Source: JAHCHG01 sp041394845 (GTDB lineage Bacteria; Acidobacteriota; Blastocatellia; Pyrinomonadales; Pyrinomonadaceae). From it: a stretch of 64,000 bases of DNA. The position numbers were made by a program, and so were the translations under genes. Positions 42,433 through 51,984 of this stretch are shown one piece after another. The notes under the pieces are model-generated. The model was not told the origin of the DNA. It saw only the letters and a list, made by a program, of their open reading frames with translations, and ran no database searches. Where the stretch lies: NCBI GenBank assembly GCA_041394845.1, contig JAWKHL010000002.1, forward strand, positions 496,001-560,000, written 5' to 3'. The first letter of the stretch is position 1; every line of letters begins with the position of its first letter.

Positions 42433-44991
42433 CTACTTGCATTTCGAATAACCGCAGTCGCGGCAGAAATCACAGCCCGAGGCGTGTTCAAGCTGACCTT
42501 TGCATTCGGGGCAGGTGCCGATCATACTCGACATGTTCGATTGGCCTTCGCCGGAAACCGCCGTTTCTTCGGCGATCATTTTGTTCAGCTGTCTTTCCGA
42601 TGCGGGCAGGTTTTTCAAGCGTCTGTCCGTCAGCAGAAGACATTCGGCCACGGCCTGTTCCGGCGAGGTCAGCAGACGTTCGTTGAACCAGACGGCGTGC
42701 GTTCCCGTGACTTTGTTCAAACTGCGGGCGACTTCCTTGACGGCAAATCCGCCGCGCAGCATTCTCGAAGCCAGCAATCCGACGCCTTCGGAGATCGGAC
42801 CGGTGGCAAAGACTTCCATCACGTCCTCGCCGTTGTGATTGACCGTTACGTAAAGATTCTGCCCTTCGAAGGGAATCCGCCAGGTCGAACCCTGCAATTC
42901 GCGCGGACGCGACACTCTCTGGCTTTCGTCGGTCTGGGTTTGCGTTACCACATAATCCCGGTTTTGTCCGACCTGATCGACGTCTTCGGCGACCGTTTCT
43001 TCTTTTTTCGTATCATTTTTCATCGAGGTCAGAACCTGGCCTTCGCGCGAACCGTCGCGGTAATAGGAAACGCATTTGCAACCGAGATCGCGGGCCAGAC
43101 GGTAAAGTTCATCGACCGATTCGACCGTATCGTCGCGTGAACCGTTACAGGTTTTGGAAACCGAATTATCGACATTTCTCTGGGCGGCGGCCAGCACCTG
43201 AACGTGTTGTTTGGATGTGATGTCCATCGCCGAGATGAAATACGGCGGCAGTTCATCCTGATGATCGACCACGTATTGAGCGGCGTTTCTAATGGATTCC
43301 TCATCGGTTTGATCGACCTCGATGCCGAGGGCTTGGGCCGCCAGAGTGTGAACGTAGGTTCTGGTGCCGATCGTGTCCTGACGAACGTAGGCCCAGGAGA
43401 AATTGGGCTCGCAACCGGAAGAGGTTTCGGCCACCAGCGAGATGGTTCCGGTCGGCGCGATGGTCGTCGTTTCGTAATTGCGCGGCGTCAGAGGCACATC
43501 GCGCGAGATGCCGATCTCGTCGTAGATGAATTTGGCGTATGCTTCGCGGTTGGCTTCGAATTCGGGGAAAGATCCTTTTTCGGCGCCCAGTTTCAAAGAC
43601 GCGCGCCAGGCCTCTTTGCGGACAAACCCCATCATCTTGTCCATCAGATCGATGGAGTCCTGTTCGCCGTAGGTGATCTGGAGTTTCAGACACAGATCGG
43701 CAAATCCCATGATCCCGAGTCCGACTGGCCGCGTCCGTTTGACCACGTCGTCGATATCATCGAGCGGGAAATGTCCGGCGTCGATGACGTTGTCGAGAAA
43801 CTGCGTGCTGAGATGCGTAACGCGGGCGAGTTTTTCCCATTCGACGCATTCGTCCGCATCGGTGCCGTCGCCGACCTGCTTGTAAAACTTCGACAGGTCG
43901 ATGCTTCCGAGGTTGCAGGAGTTGGAAAAATGAAGAAACTGTTCACCGCATGGATTGCTCGCGTAGATCGGTCCCATCGATGCCATCATATGGTTGTGGC
44001 GGTTGACCTGATCGATAAAAGCGATTCCCGGTTCGGCGTATTTGTGAGCCGAAGCGACGATCCGGTTCCAGACGTCCGGGGCGTAGATCATTCCCGGTGC
44101 GGGCGGCGCCTCGATCTCGCAATCGGAAAGGTCGGCCGTTTCAAAAGCCTGTTTGTCGGCAAAGGTGACGGTCGAACCGTCGGGGCGGCGGTAGATGACG
44201 TAATCTTTTCCGGTAACCGGATCGAAAACGGGCTGATCCCAGTCTTCGTCGGCGAAAGAGGTCCGGAACCATTCCTTGTTATCGACCGCATTCATAAAGG
44301 AGTCGGTGACGTTAACTGAAATATTAAAGTTGGTCAGAGAGGTCTGATCGTTCTTGGCGTGGATGAAACGGAGAACATCCGGATGAGTTACGCGCATCAT
44401 GCCCATATTGGCGCCGCGCCGAACGCCGCCCTGTTTGACGACTTCGGTCATCGTGTTGACGATGTTCATAAAGGAAACCGGGCCGGAAGCGACGCCGCGG
44501 GTCGAATTGACCATCGCGCCGTGCGGTCGCAAAAATTCGTAGGTCATTCCCGTTCCGCCGCCGGTTTGATGAATGATGGCGGCGGCCTGCGCGTGCTCCA
44601 TGATCGAATTGATCGAATCGGGAACGTTGAGCACAAAACAGGCGGCCAGTTGCCCCTTCGGTTTGCCGGCGTTGACCAGACACGGAGTGTTCGGAATGAA
44701 TTCGCGGTTGAGCATTATTTCCAGCATCGAATTGTAGAAATAATCGCGCATGATCGGATCTTGTTCGGCGGTCGATACGAAACCGACGACGCGGCGGACT
44801 ATATCGTCCCATTTTTCCAAAGGCTCGCCCGCCTCATCTTTTAAAGAATAGCGTTTGGCGATCACTTTCTGACCGTTCAACCCGACCGGCTTGATCTCCC
44901 GCTGGATGGATGTTCCGACTCCGTTTCCGTTGGTTTTTCCGTTTTTAGCGACAAAATTGCCCGAAGTCACAGGCTCGAAGACTGTACTCAT
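42433..44991 (-). CDS. nrdJ: Adenosylcobalamin-dependent (class II) ribonucleotide reductase
   Basis: An 852-residue enzyme that reduces ribonucleotides to deoxyribonucleotides. CLVNAGKPKGQLAACFVLNVPDS contains the redox-active cysteine region; NPCGEQ at about residue 346 carries the catalytic Cys and Glu, followed by LGSIDLSKF; the C-terminus has a zinc-finger-like CPECKGQLEHASGCDFCRDCGYSKC that also supplies cysteines for re-reduction. Size fits NrdJ. It works with or without oxygen and requires B12. GGAAAG lies before the ATG. Its promoter carries a pair of NrdR-type boxes. No cobalamin riboswitch is seen in the 576-bp upstream gap. Confidence 0.96.
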   Translation of the reverse strand: MSTVFEPVTSGNFVAKNGKTNGNGVGTSIQREIKPVGLNGQKVIAKRYSLKDEAGEPLEKWDDIVRRVVGFVSTAEQDPIMRDYFYNSMLEIMLNREFIPNTPCLVNAGKPKGQLAACFVLNVPDSINSIMEHAQAAAIIHQTGGGTGMTYEFLRPHGAMVNSTRGVASGPVSFMNIVNTMTEVVKQGGVRRGANMGMMRVTHPDVLRFIHAKNDQTSLTNFNISVNVTDSFMNAVDNKEWFRTSFADEDWDQPVFDPVTGKDYVIYRRPDGSTVTFADKQAFETADLSDCEIEAPPAPGMIYAPDVWNRIVASAHKYAEPGIAFIDQVNRHNHMMASMGPIYASNPCGEQFLHFSNSCNLGSIDLSKFYKQVGDGTDADECVEWEKLARVTHLSTQFLDNVIDAGHFPLDDIDDVVKRTRPVGLGIMGFADLCLKLQITYGEQDSIDLMDKMMGFVRKEAWRASLKLGAEKGSFPEFEANREAYAKFIYDEIGISRDVPLTPRNYETTTIAPTGTISLVAETSSGCEPNFSWAYVRQDTIGTRTYVHTLAAQALGIEVDQTDEESIRNAAQYVVDHQDELPPYFISAMDITSKQHVQVLAAAQRNVDNSVSKTCNGSRDDTVESVDELYRLARDLGCKCVSYYRDGSREGQVLTSMKNDTKKEETVAEDVDQVGQNRDYVVTQTQTDESQRVSRPRELQGSTWRIPFEGQNLYVTVNHNGEDVMEVFATGPISEGVGLLASRMLRGGFAVKEVARSLNKVTGTHAVWFNERLLTSPEQAVAECLLLTDRRLKNLPASERQLNKMIAEETAVSGEGQSNMSSMIGTCPECKGQLEHASGCDFCRDCGYSKCK

Positions 44992-45145
44992 TTTCTTTCC
45001 CTTTCCTCTCTTTAGGCGTCTTTCAAAGACACGTCTATTTTTATATTTTAGTTAAAATATTCGTCTTGTGCATTTTTAAAATGCGAAGCTGAAGAATTTT
45101 AATCTTGAGACGATGCAGATTGGTTGTTTCTCTCAAGTGTAAAGC

Positions 45146-45174
45146 AATATAACCTATGTTATTTTGTGTGTCAA
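45146..45174 (-). promoter_or_regulatory. Sigma-70-type promoter of nrdJ
   Basis: On the minus strand TTGACA (45174-45169), exactly 17 bp, then TATATT (45151-45146). The start site would be near 45139, giving a leader of about 150 nt. Confidence 0.75.
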
Positions 45175-45200
45175 CAGAAAACTTACACAACATATTGTGC
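45154..45200 (-). promoter_or_regulatory. Pair of NrdR boxes over the nrdJ promoter
   Basis: ACACAACATATTGTGC (45185-45200) matches the NrdR consensus ACACWATATATWGTGT at most positions. A weaker copy, CTATGTTATTTTGTGT (45154-45169), starts exactly 31 bp away (three helical turns), the spacing known for NrdR pairs. The weaker copy covers the -35/-10 spacer, so NrdR binding should repress. Confidence 0.7.
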
Positions 45201-45365
45201 CATTCACATAAAATTAACCAAAATATCGCGTAAGTTAAAGTAATTTCTTAGGTTTTCGGTCATAAACTTTTTTTTCAGTAAAATAAATAAATTTTCAATT
45301 CCCGAAAAATTGACGACCGGGGAGAGTTTTGTCCGACAAAAATTCGAAAACGGGAAGGATTTACA

Positions 45366-45566
45366 AGGTGAAAGAGTGAAAGAGTGAAAAAGTTTAAACG
45401 ACCGTCCGGATCCGGGGCGTTTCTTGTTTTTTTGATGAAAATTTTTTGGGCTGAACCGCAGTTCAAACCTCTGAAACAGCATTTTCACCCTTAAACTTTT
45501 TCACTTTTAAGCATTTTCACCCTCTCTCCTTTTTACTTTTTCGCCCTCAAACTTTTAAACTTTCCT
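45366..45566. repeat. GTGAAAGA-type inverted repeat clusters upstream of hslO
   Basis: Tandem GTGAAAGA/GTGAAAAAGTTTAAAC units (45366-45395) face inverse TTTTTCAC/TTTTAAAC units (45488-45566). They end 2 bp before the hslO start. The rest of 44992-45567 apart from the nrdJ promoter region is AT-rich, without a gene I can support. Confidence 0.6.
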
Positions 45567-45567
45567 T

Positions 45568-46455
45568 ATGGACAGATTGATACATGGAACGGCGGCCGGA
45601 GGAGATGTCAGGGTGATGGCGGCGATCACAACCGGCGCGACGGCCGAGGCCGTTCGCCGACATCAGACTTCGCCGACCGTTTCGGCCGCGCTCGGGCGGG
45701 TTTTGACCGGAGCGCTTCTGCTCGGATCGAGCCTCAAGGACTTTGACCGCCTGACGGTTAAGATCGAATGTCTCGGGGCGGTCGGCGGGATCGTCGCCGA
45801 GGCCGATAAAAAAGGAAAGGTTCGCGGTTACGTCAAAAACCCTCAGATCCAGATGCCGACCAAGGAAAACGGCAAGTTCGACGTCAGCGGCATCATCGGA
45901 GAAGGGCATTTTTACGTCATCCGCGAATCGGGGTTCGATCTCGGTCTCCATCGCGACCCGTACGTCGGCTCGGTGCCGATCGTCTCGGGCGAGATCGCCG
46001 AAGATTTCGCCTATTATCTGGCCAAATCCGAACAGATCCCTTCGGCCGTTCTGTTGGGCGTTTTGCTGCAAAATGCGGAGCCGTTCGTCGCCGCTTCCGG
46101 CGGAGTGATGATCCAGATGATGCCTTCGGCCAACGAACATATCGTGACGATGATCGAAGACACGATCGGGCGAGCGCCGCACGTTACGACGGCCATCAAC
46201 CGGGGCGCGACGGCCGAAGATCTGATCAAGATGGCCCTCGGCGAGATCGAATTCGAGATTCTGGGCGAGCGCGAGGTCAGTTTCGAATGCAACTGCTCGT
46301 TTGAACGGGCCGTTTCTCTGATCTCATCGCTCGGCCCGGCTGAGGTCGAATCGATGCTGGCCGAAGACCTCGGCGCCGTGATGACCTGCGGATTCTGCAA
46401 CGAAACCTATAATCTGGATGAAAACGATTTGAGGAAGATCCTGGATTCGGAATGA
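45568..46455 (+). CDS. hslO: Hsp33 redox-regulated holdase chaperone
   Basis: A 295-residue protein matching Hsp33: RLIHGTAAGGDVRVMAAITT at the start, ALGRVLTGALLLGS, the GVMIQMMP region, and the C-terminal redox switch with the zinc-binding cysteines CNC (about 254-256) and CGFC (about 282-285; consensus CxC...CxxC). On oxidation the zinc is lost and the protein binds unfolding clients in the cytoplasm. Full length. No ribosome-binding site is obvious because a repeat cluster runs up to the start codon. Confidence 0.97.
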   Translation: MDRLIHGTAAGGDVRVMAAITTGATAEAVRRHQTSPTVSAALGRVLTGALLLGSSLKDFDRLTVKIECLGAVGGIVAEADKKGKVRGYVKNPQIQMPTKENGKFDVSGIIGEGHFYVIRESGFDLGLHRDPYVGSVPIVSGEIAEDFAYYLAKSEQIPSAVLLGVLLQNAEPFVAASGGVMIQMMPSANEHIVTMIEDTIGRAPHVTTAINRGATAEDLIKMALGEIEFEILGEREVSFECNCSFERAVSLISSLGPAEVESMLAEDLGAVMTCGFCNETYNLDENDLRKILDSE

Positions 46456-46515
46456 ATTGATAAAAGGTTTCCTTAAATCTTGGTAAAAATTCTTCCTGCT
46501 ATTTCAACCTTTTTC

Positions 46516-46553
46516 CCAATCCGAAATCCCAAGTCCAAAATCCGAAATCCAAA
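46516..46553. repeat. AAATCCGAAATC-type repeat cluster
   Basis: Four to five tandem degenerate units (AATCCGAAATCCCAAGTCC...) fill the end of the 98-bp gap between hslO and the convergent TPR gene, abutting the latter's stop codon. Confidence 0.6.
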
Positions 46554-47252
46554 TCATTTCCCGATCTTCCCGATGTCTTCGCGAAGACGGGCGATCGCCT
46601 GATTGGACGGGTCGGTTTTTTCCAGACGATCGAGCGTTTCCAGGGCTTTTTGAGCGTCGCCCTTTTTGGTGTAGGCGACCGTCAGGTTTTGGAGCGTCTG
46701 GACGTGTCCGGGATCGATTTCGAGCGAACGGGTGAATTCCTTGACGGCCCGGTCGTAATCGGGCGGATTGCGGAAGATGAAGGTTAGCCCGAGATCGGTC
46801 CGGACGTTGACATCATCGGCTTTTTTGGCCAGAGCGGCCTCGTACCATTTTTCCGCATCATCGTATTTTTCCGCATCGAAATTGGCGTTCCCCAGATCGA
46901 CGATGATCTCGTAAGCATCGGGCTTGATCTGATTGGCCCGGCGGAGAAATTCGATCGCTCCGTCAAATTTCCGGATCTGGTAATAAAATTCGGCCGCCTT
47001 GATCTGAGCGTCGAAATTGTCCGGTTCGCGCTTTGCCTGATCGATGGCGGCCTGGACTTCGGGCACCATTCCCCCTTGCGAGGGATCGCCGCCCGCGACC
47101 TGCGGATGTCCTTCGGGCAGATCGGGATTCGTTGCGGTCGTCGCCGCCGTCGGCACGGCCGCGTTCCGGTTGACCGAATTGGCGAAGGTAAAACCGATGA
47201 TGACTCCCAACAATAAACCGATGATTCCGATTAAAAAATTTTCTCTGTTCAT
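46554..47252 (-). CDS. Membrane-anchored TPR protein, possible cytochrome c assembly factor
   Basis: A 232-residue protein with one N-terminal membrane helix (FLIGIIGLLLGVIIGFTFA), a Pro/Thr-rich linker and about four TPR units (from residue 80). The arrangement resembles NrfG/CcmI-like TPR chaperones that hold apocytochrome c. It lies downstream of resB-resC on the same strand, separated by 107 bp containing a repeat hairpin. A role in cytochrome maturation is inferred from this position; a general scaffold is equally possible. Confidence 0.65.
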   Translation of the reverse strand: MNRENFLIGIIGLLLGVIIGFTFANSVNRNAAVPTAATTATNPDLPEGHPQVAGGDPSQGGMVPEVQAAIDQAKREPDNFDAQIKAAEFYYQIRKFDGAIEFLRRANQIKPDAYEIIVDLGNANFDAEKYDDAEKWYEAALAKKADDVNVRTDLGLTFIFRNPPDYDRAVKEFTRSLEIDPGHVQTLQNLTVAYTKKGDAQKALETLDRLEKTDPSNQAIARLREDIGKIGK

Positions 47253-47259
47253 AATTTCA

Positions 47260-47357
47260 GTGGTCAGTGATCGGTGGTCAGTGATCAGAAGTTCGTTTTG
47301 GTTTGACAGGATTTTCGGCTAATCAACTGTCCACCGACCACGGATCACCGACCACCG
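47260..47357. repeat. GTGGTCAGTGATCG-type inverted repeat pair
   Basis: Tandem units GTGGTCAGTGATCG (47260-47287) pair with CCACCGACCACGGATC-type units (47331-47357) at about 21 of 24 positions, forming a long imperfect hairpin between resC and the TPR gene. The same unit is used at 10.3 and 10.45 kb. Confidence 0.6.
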
Positions 47358-47359
47358 CC

Positions 47360-48988
47360 TCAAGCGTAAGAATGCAGACCCGGCAACAGATAGCTGACGC
47401 CCAGGTATGTAAAGATCACGAATAAAAAAGCGACGATGGCGAAATAGGCCGACCGGCGGCCCGTCCAGCCGCGGGCGATCCGCGAATGGAGGAAACCGGC
47501 GTAGGTCAGCCAGGCGATGAGCGCGCCGACCTCTTTGGCATCCCAACCCCAGTATCGGCCCCACGATTCGTTGGCCCAGACCGCTCCGGTGATCAAAAGC
47601 AGAGCGAGTCCGGCGAAAGCCACACCGGCCAGTTTGTACATCAGTCGGTCGAGAACTTCGGCCGAAGGCAAAGCGGCGCGGATCTTTTCCGTCTTGATGC
47701 TGAACAGGACGATGAAAAACGTCCCCGTAAAAGCCGTGATCAGCGCCGCCAGTTCGACCGGATTCGATTGCAGACCGAGATGCAGTTGCGATGCGTTCTG
47801 CCCGATCCATGCGTCGGCGATGTTTTTCAGCTGAGCCGCTCCCATGACGTTGATCTGCTGTTGCGGAACGTCCTGTTGCTGGAGCATCCAGACGGCGAAC
47901 CGTTCGTACCCTCCGGGGTTGATGTGATCGAGGACCGATTGAACATTTTTTATCTGGTAGACCAGGGCGCCGATTCCCGCACCTTGCACCAACAGGGCGA
48001 ACCTCATCAGCCACCGACCGGCCTTGGCAGCTTTTTCGTCCCGTTTGGAGAGATAGATGCCGTAAGAGACGATCGCTCCGGCCAAGAACGCTCCGGCCGC
48101 GACCAATAGCCAGCCGACGTAGGGAATATCGGCCCGCAAGGCCAGAGGCATTCTTTGCTCTTCGCCCATAAAGACCGAGGCCGTGTAGGTTCCGAAACTG
48201 CCCGGAGCGAAAACGCTGAATTTGCTGATCGTGGCGAAAACAGCGAGCGCGAAAAGGCTCGTCCAGATGGCCATCGCCTGAACCTTGAGACCGTCTTTCA
48301 AAAGATAGAGAACGGCGACAGCAAAACAGACCAGAGCGACGCCGTAGCTGAGAGAGGCGACGCCGACGTGGATCGGCCGCCAGTAGGAATCGAGAACCGG
48401 CGGCAGATCGATGAATTCTCCGCCGATGAAGCGGGCCAGAGTCAGGATGATGGCCGCCAGAGGGAGCGATAGCGCGGCGACTATTCGAAACTGTTGGCGT
48501 TTGATGACGAGAAGGGTGGCGATGCCCGCACCGAAGGCGAAAGCCAGACTCAGATCATAGAGATTGGCGAACGGAACGTAGCGGAAAAACCATGGCATTT
48601 CGCTCGGCGGGCGGCCCTGGCTGATAAAAATATCCAGTTCGCGTTCGTAGGCTCCGACCCAGCGGACGAGCCAACTCGACAGATTGAAAAAAACTCCGAG
48701 GGTCGCTCCCCAGGTTCCCAGCCGCTCGGCCACATTGGAAGGCGCGTAAAGATCCGTCAGATAGAATACGGCCGCGGTCAGATAAGCGGCCAGCGCCAGC
48801 ATCATCAGAGCGCCGTCGGAGATGAAATGTGCGCTTCCGGCGCTGTTGATCCGCCAGACGAGCAGGAGAAGAGATCCCCCGATGGCCAGTCCGGCCGGAA
48901 TGTATGAGCGCCACGAACCCGCTTTTTCGACGCTTTCCTCCGAGGTTTCAGAAGCCAGAACGGGCGGCTGTAAAATTTCCTGATTCAT
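47360..48988 (-). CDS. resC: Cytochrome c biogenesis protein ResC/CcsA (heme handling, System II)
   Basis: A 542-residue polytopic membrane protein with the tryptophan-rich WWD signature WGRYWGWDAKEVGALIAWL (about 487-505) and conserved membrane histidines, the heme-handling core of System II. The frame is open upstream to 49126, but the ATG at 48988 overlaps the resB stop (ATGA), a classic coupled start. With ResB it forms the synthetase that moves heme outward and attaches it to CxxCH motifs. An N-terminal extension of about 60 residues precedes the core. Its neighbours are multiheme cytochrome genes, the likely clients. Confidence 0.92.
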   Translation of the reverse strand: MNQEILQPPVLASETSEESVEKAGSWRSYIPAGLAIGGSLLLLVWRINSAGSAHFISDGALMMLALAAYLTAAVFYLTDLYAPSNVAERLGTWGATLGVFFNLSSWLVRWVGAYERELDIFISQGRPPSEMPWFFRYVPFANLYDLSLAFAFGAGIATLLVIKRQQFRIVAALSLPLAAIILTLARFIGGEFIDLPPVLDSYWRPIHVGVASLSYGVALVCFAVAVLYLLKDGLKVQAMAIWTSLFALAVFATISKFSVFAPGSFGTYTASVFMGEEQRMPLALRADIPYVGWLLVAAGAFLAGAIVSYGIYLSKRDEKAAKAGRWLMRFALLVQGAGIGALVYQIKNVQSVLDHINPGGYERFAVWMLQQQDVPQQQINVMGAAQLKNIADAWIGQNASQLHLGLQSNPVELAALITAFTGTFFIVLFSIKTEKIRAALPSAEVLDRLMYKLAGVAFAGLALLLITGAVWANESWGRYWGWDAKEVGALIAWLTYAGFLHSRIARGWTGRRSAYFAIVAFLFVIFTYLGVSYLLPGLHSYA

Positions 48989-50481
48989 ACTTGTGTCTTC
49001 GCATCCTCCTGCAAATTTCGGACAAGAAGTTCGAACTTTTCGGCAAAGGCCGTTTGATTGCGATTGGCCTCCCCGCCGACCGTAACGGCGAACCGGCCGG
49101 GAGAGATTTCCTCGATGGCCGACCAAACTCTTCGGTGCGAGAAGAAAAAGACGGCCACCAGCGTCAGAAACAAAAGCGCGAAGCCGACGTAAACGACGTT
49201 CGAGCCGGGATCGCGCTGAACCGACAGAATATGCTGGTCGGAGACCTTTTCGAAGTCGATGAGCTGAAATGTGTAACCGCCGACCGCTTTGCCGGCGATC
49301 GGAATATCTTTTACGGAAGCGGGAAAAGCGTAGGCGGTCTGCGGTTCTTTGCCGGGCGGTATAACCTGCAAAATGGCTCCGGGATTCGGATAACTGGCGG
49401 TGTCTTCACCGGTATTTTCGGCTCCGGTCCGGAAATTTCCGCGAAAATCGGCGAACCTGACGGTCGTTCCGTCGGCGAGAACCGTCGAACCGTCGCGTCC
49501 GATCGTCAGATCCTGAGTTTGCCCGTCCTCGTTTTTGAGCCGAAGCGTGATGTTTCTGGCCCGGCCGACCGAGACGAAACTGGCCTGAAAAAAACGATAA
49601 CCCCGGTAATCGAACGGCCGGTTCATACTGACGACCGCTTCGCGGGTTCCGGTCTCATCCTTGATCCGGATCGCCGTCAGCCAGTCGATCGTATTTCCGG
49701 CCGAGAGCGGACCTTCCTTTTTGATCAGTTTTTGCTGAATGTCGGTGCAGTAAACCTCGAACGGCAGAATTTTGTTGACCTGCTTCATCTGATCGAGTTC
49801 AAAATCCAGTTCGCTGATCTGATGCGAATTCTGTCCGGGCGCCAGCGGCATCTGACCGGTGTGGCCGAACTGGGCGGTCAGGAATCCTCCGAGAAAGATC
49901 GTCAGCAGAGCGATGTGGACGGCATACGCTCCGAGGCGGTTCCAGGCGCCCGATTCGGCGAAAACGAAGGTTCGACCGTTTTTTTCGCCGGTCGCGGTTT
50001 TTCGCCAGCCGGATTTTTGGTAGCTTCGGACGATCCTTTGAGTGATCTCTTTTTTCTCGCCCTCCCAGATGAACGAATGCGACGCGTCCAGCGTCCGCAG
50101 CCAGCGCAGGGGAACGGTCAGCTTGGGGTTCATCGCTTTGCGCCAGGTTTTCGGAAAGCGGTCCAGCGAGGCGAGAATGATGTTGAGCGAAAGTGCGGCC
50201 AGAAGAGCGTTGAAATACCAGGCGTGATAGATGTCGAAAAGTCCCAGATTGCCGTAAACCAGCCTTTGCGCCGGAGTCAGCTCGGCGTAATAGCGTTCGA
50301 AGCCGTCAACGTTCTGTTGCATGATGAGCATGCCCGCCAGACATGCCGCCCCGAGCAAAATAAGCAGAATTATACCGAGCCTGACCGAACAGAGCAGATC
50401 CAGAAAACGAGTCGGCAGAGATTCGCGCCGCCGCTTTTTGCGGGGCAGACTGACGACGGCTTCGGTTCGGATTTCTTCCAT
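48985..50481 (-). CDS. resB: Cytochrome c biogenesis protein ResB/Ccs1 (System II)
   Basis: A 498-residue ResB-family protein: three N-terminal membrane helices (SVRLGIILLILLGAACLAGMLI; WYFNALLAALSLNIILASLDRFP; AVHIALLTIFLGGFLTAQFG), a large periplasmic domain, and a last helix (VVYVGFALLFLTLVAVFFFSHRRVW). SVRLGIILLILL and SLDRFPKTWR are family landmarks. It binds apocytochrome and works with ResC; the stop overlaps the resC start by 4 bp. It is divergent from the nine-heme cytochrome gene. No ribosome-binding site is obvious. Confidence 0.92.
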   Translation of the reverse strand: MEEIRTEAVVSLPRKKRRRESLPTRFLDLLCSVRLGIILLILLGAACLAGMLIMQQNVDGFERYYAELTPAQRLVYGNLGLFDIYHAWYFNALLAALSLNIILASLDRFPKTWRKAMNPKLTVPLRWLRTLDASHSFIWEGEKKEITQRIVRSYQKSGWRKTATGEKNGRTFVFAESGAWNRLGAYAVHIALLTIFLGGFLTAQFGHTGQMPLAPGQNSHQISELDFELDQMKQVNKILPFEVYCTDIQQKLIKKEGPLSAGNTIDWLTAIRIKDETGTREAVVSMNRPFDYRGYRFFQASFVSVGRARNITLRLKNEDGQTQDLTIGRDGSTVLADGTTVRFADFRGNFRTGAENTGEDTASYPNPGAILQVIPPGKEPQTAYAFPASVKDIPIAGKAVGGYTFQLIDFEKVSDQHILSVQRDPGSNVVYVGFALLFLTLVAVFFFSHRRVWSAIEEISPGRFAVTVGGEANRNQTAFAEKFELLVRNLQEDAKTQV

Positions 50482-50714
50482 GATTTATTAAGATTTCGAA
50501 TTGCTTCGGAGCGGGAAAACGTTTTTCGCCTTGTCTCCGAAACATCTTTCGGTCGCCTTGCAAAGTGCGGCAGATCACTGGTTTTTACCCGATTTGACCC
50601 GCCGATTTATTTGAAAATTCGACGGCCGCTGAAGTTTCGTTCGGAGGCGAAAATTTCCCGGCATTCTTTAATGCTTTTTCTCGGTAAAAGCTAGCAGTTT
50701 TATCGGCGGTTTGA

Positions 50715-50757
50715 TGTGACACCGGTCACATCAAACCGGTGCGTTTTTCCGTACAAT
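50715..50757 (+). promoter_or_regulatory. Crp-type operator and promoter of the multiheme cluster
   Basis: A perfect palindrome of 11-bp arms (TTTGATGTGAC / GTCACATCAAA) contains TGTGA-CACCGG-TCACA at 50715-50730. TACAAT at 50752-50757 fits a -10 element; the resulting start (50764) puts the operator centre at -41.5, a class II activator position. The remainder of the 320-bp gap 50482-50801 shows nothing else. Confidence 0.7.
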
Positions 50758-50801
50758 TCGTTTCAGGAAGTCGAGCTGAAAATTTTCTAAAACTCCGGAG
50801 A

Positions 50802-51974
50802 ATGAAAAATCGTCGCACAAATCAAATAAATTTGATTCGCACAGCTACGTTCGCTCTGTTTATCTGCTTTTTTTCAGGCGGGTTTTTGTATCAGCGGGCG
50901 GCGACCGAAACCCTCGACCCGAGTCCGAAAAATGAGGCGGCGGAAAACGGTCTCAAATATTCCGAATTCCCGCACGATAAACACAAACAATCGTGCAATT
51001 CCTGCCACAAGTTTCCGTCGGCCAACTGGAAAACCGTGAGAAAAGGCGACGAGGCTTTTCCCGACATCACCGATTATCCGCGGCACGAATCCTGTTTGAA
51101 ATGCCATCGTCAGCAGTTTTTCGGGAGTCCGAAACCGGCCATCTGTTCGATCTGTCATACCAATCCTTCCCCCCGGAACAGTTCGCGGCATCCGTTTCCG
51201 AACCCGCGCGAGATCTTCGACCGATCGCCCAAAGGCAAGCGGGCCGTTTCGGACTTTGCCGTTTTTTTCCCGCACGACAAACATATCGACATCGTCAGCC
51301 GGTTGGATCGGGGACGAGATGCAAAGGAGGTTTTCGTCAGGGCCGGTTGGCGGCGCCGGGTCGGCGAAGAAAGTTGTTCGGTCTGTCATCAGACCTATAT
51401 GCCGCAAGGGGATTCGGACGACGAATATGTTACCCCGCCGCCGAAGGATGTGGGCGATGCGTTCTGGCTCAAAAAGGGAATTTTCAAAACCGCTCCGATC
51501 GGACATAAGACCTGTTACACCTGTCATTCCGAGGACACGGGGATCTTGCCGGCGCCACAGGATTGCGCCGTTTGTCACAAACTGAAACCGAAAGAAACGG
51601 AGGGAGATTTTCTGGCCAGGGCGGCGTCCGAGATGGGGATCACGGACAAGATCATGCTGACGGCCTGGCGTCGGAGGGATTCGTCAGGGACCTTCCGGCA
51701 CGAGTGGTTCAGCCACGCCGAACTGGAATGCGCCAACTGCCACAACGTGGGCGCGATGAACACGCTCGATGCCGCCACCAAAAAGGTCAGCGTTCAATCG
51801 TGTTCCGGCTGTCACATCACGGCGACTTCGGACGACGGCGGAATTTTGAATTACGAGGTCGATCAGAGAAAGGCGAATCCGAAGTTTCAGTGCGTCAAAT
51901 GCCACATCGTTTACGGCGGGCGGGCCATTCCCGAGTCGCACGAACGGGCGATCGCGGCCCAGGCCGGAGATTGA
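50802..51974 (+). CDS. Secreted nine-heme cytochrome c
   Basis: A 390-residue protein from the ATG at 50802 (GGAG 5 bp upstream) with an N-terminal signal or anchor (LIRTATFALFICFFSGGFLYQ). Nine CxxCH motifs are present: CNSCH, CLKCH, CSICH, CSVCH, CYTCH, CAVCH, CANCH, CSGCH and CVKCH. Extra His residues in FPHDKH (twice) and similar sites can serve as distal ligands, as in cytochrome c3/c7-like proteins. It is presumably periplasmic and passes electrons. It opens a plus-strand run of four cytochrome genes behind a Crp-type operator and is 10 bp from the next gene. Substrate or terminal acceptor is unknown. Confidence 0.85.
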   Translation: MKNRRTNQINLIRTATFALFICFFSGGFLYQRAATETLDPSPKNEAAENGLKYSEFPHDKHKQSCNSCHKFPSANWKTVRKGDEAFPDITDYPRHESCLKCHRQQFFGSPKPAICSICHTNPSPRNSSRHPFPNPREIFDRSPKGKRAVSDFAVFFPHDKHIDIVSRLDRGRDAKEVFVRAGWRRRVGEESCSVCHQTYMPQGDSDDEYVTPPPKDVGDAFWLKKGIFKTAPIGHKTCYTCHSEDTGILPAPQDCAVCHKLKPKETEGDFLARAASEMGITDKIMLTAWRRRDSSGTFRHEWFSHAELECANCHNVGAMNTLDAATKKVSVQSCSGCHITATSDDGGILNYEVDQRKANPKFQCVKCHIVYGGRAIPESHERAIAAQAGD

Positions 51975-51984
51975 TTTTTGAAAT

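Noticed and set aside
45204..45488. 94-codon frame upstream of hslO
   Set aside because: Built from AT-rich and GTGAAAGA repeat sequence; no ribosome-binding site and it runs through the repeat cluster.
44992..45567. Cobalamin riboswitch upstream of the B12-dependent reductase
   Set aside because: No B12-box-like GCCACTG sequence or suitable fold seen; NrdR boxes explain regulation better.
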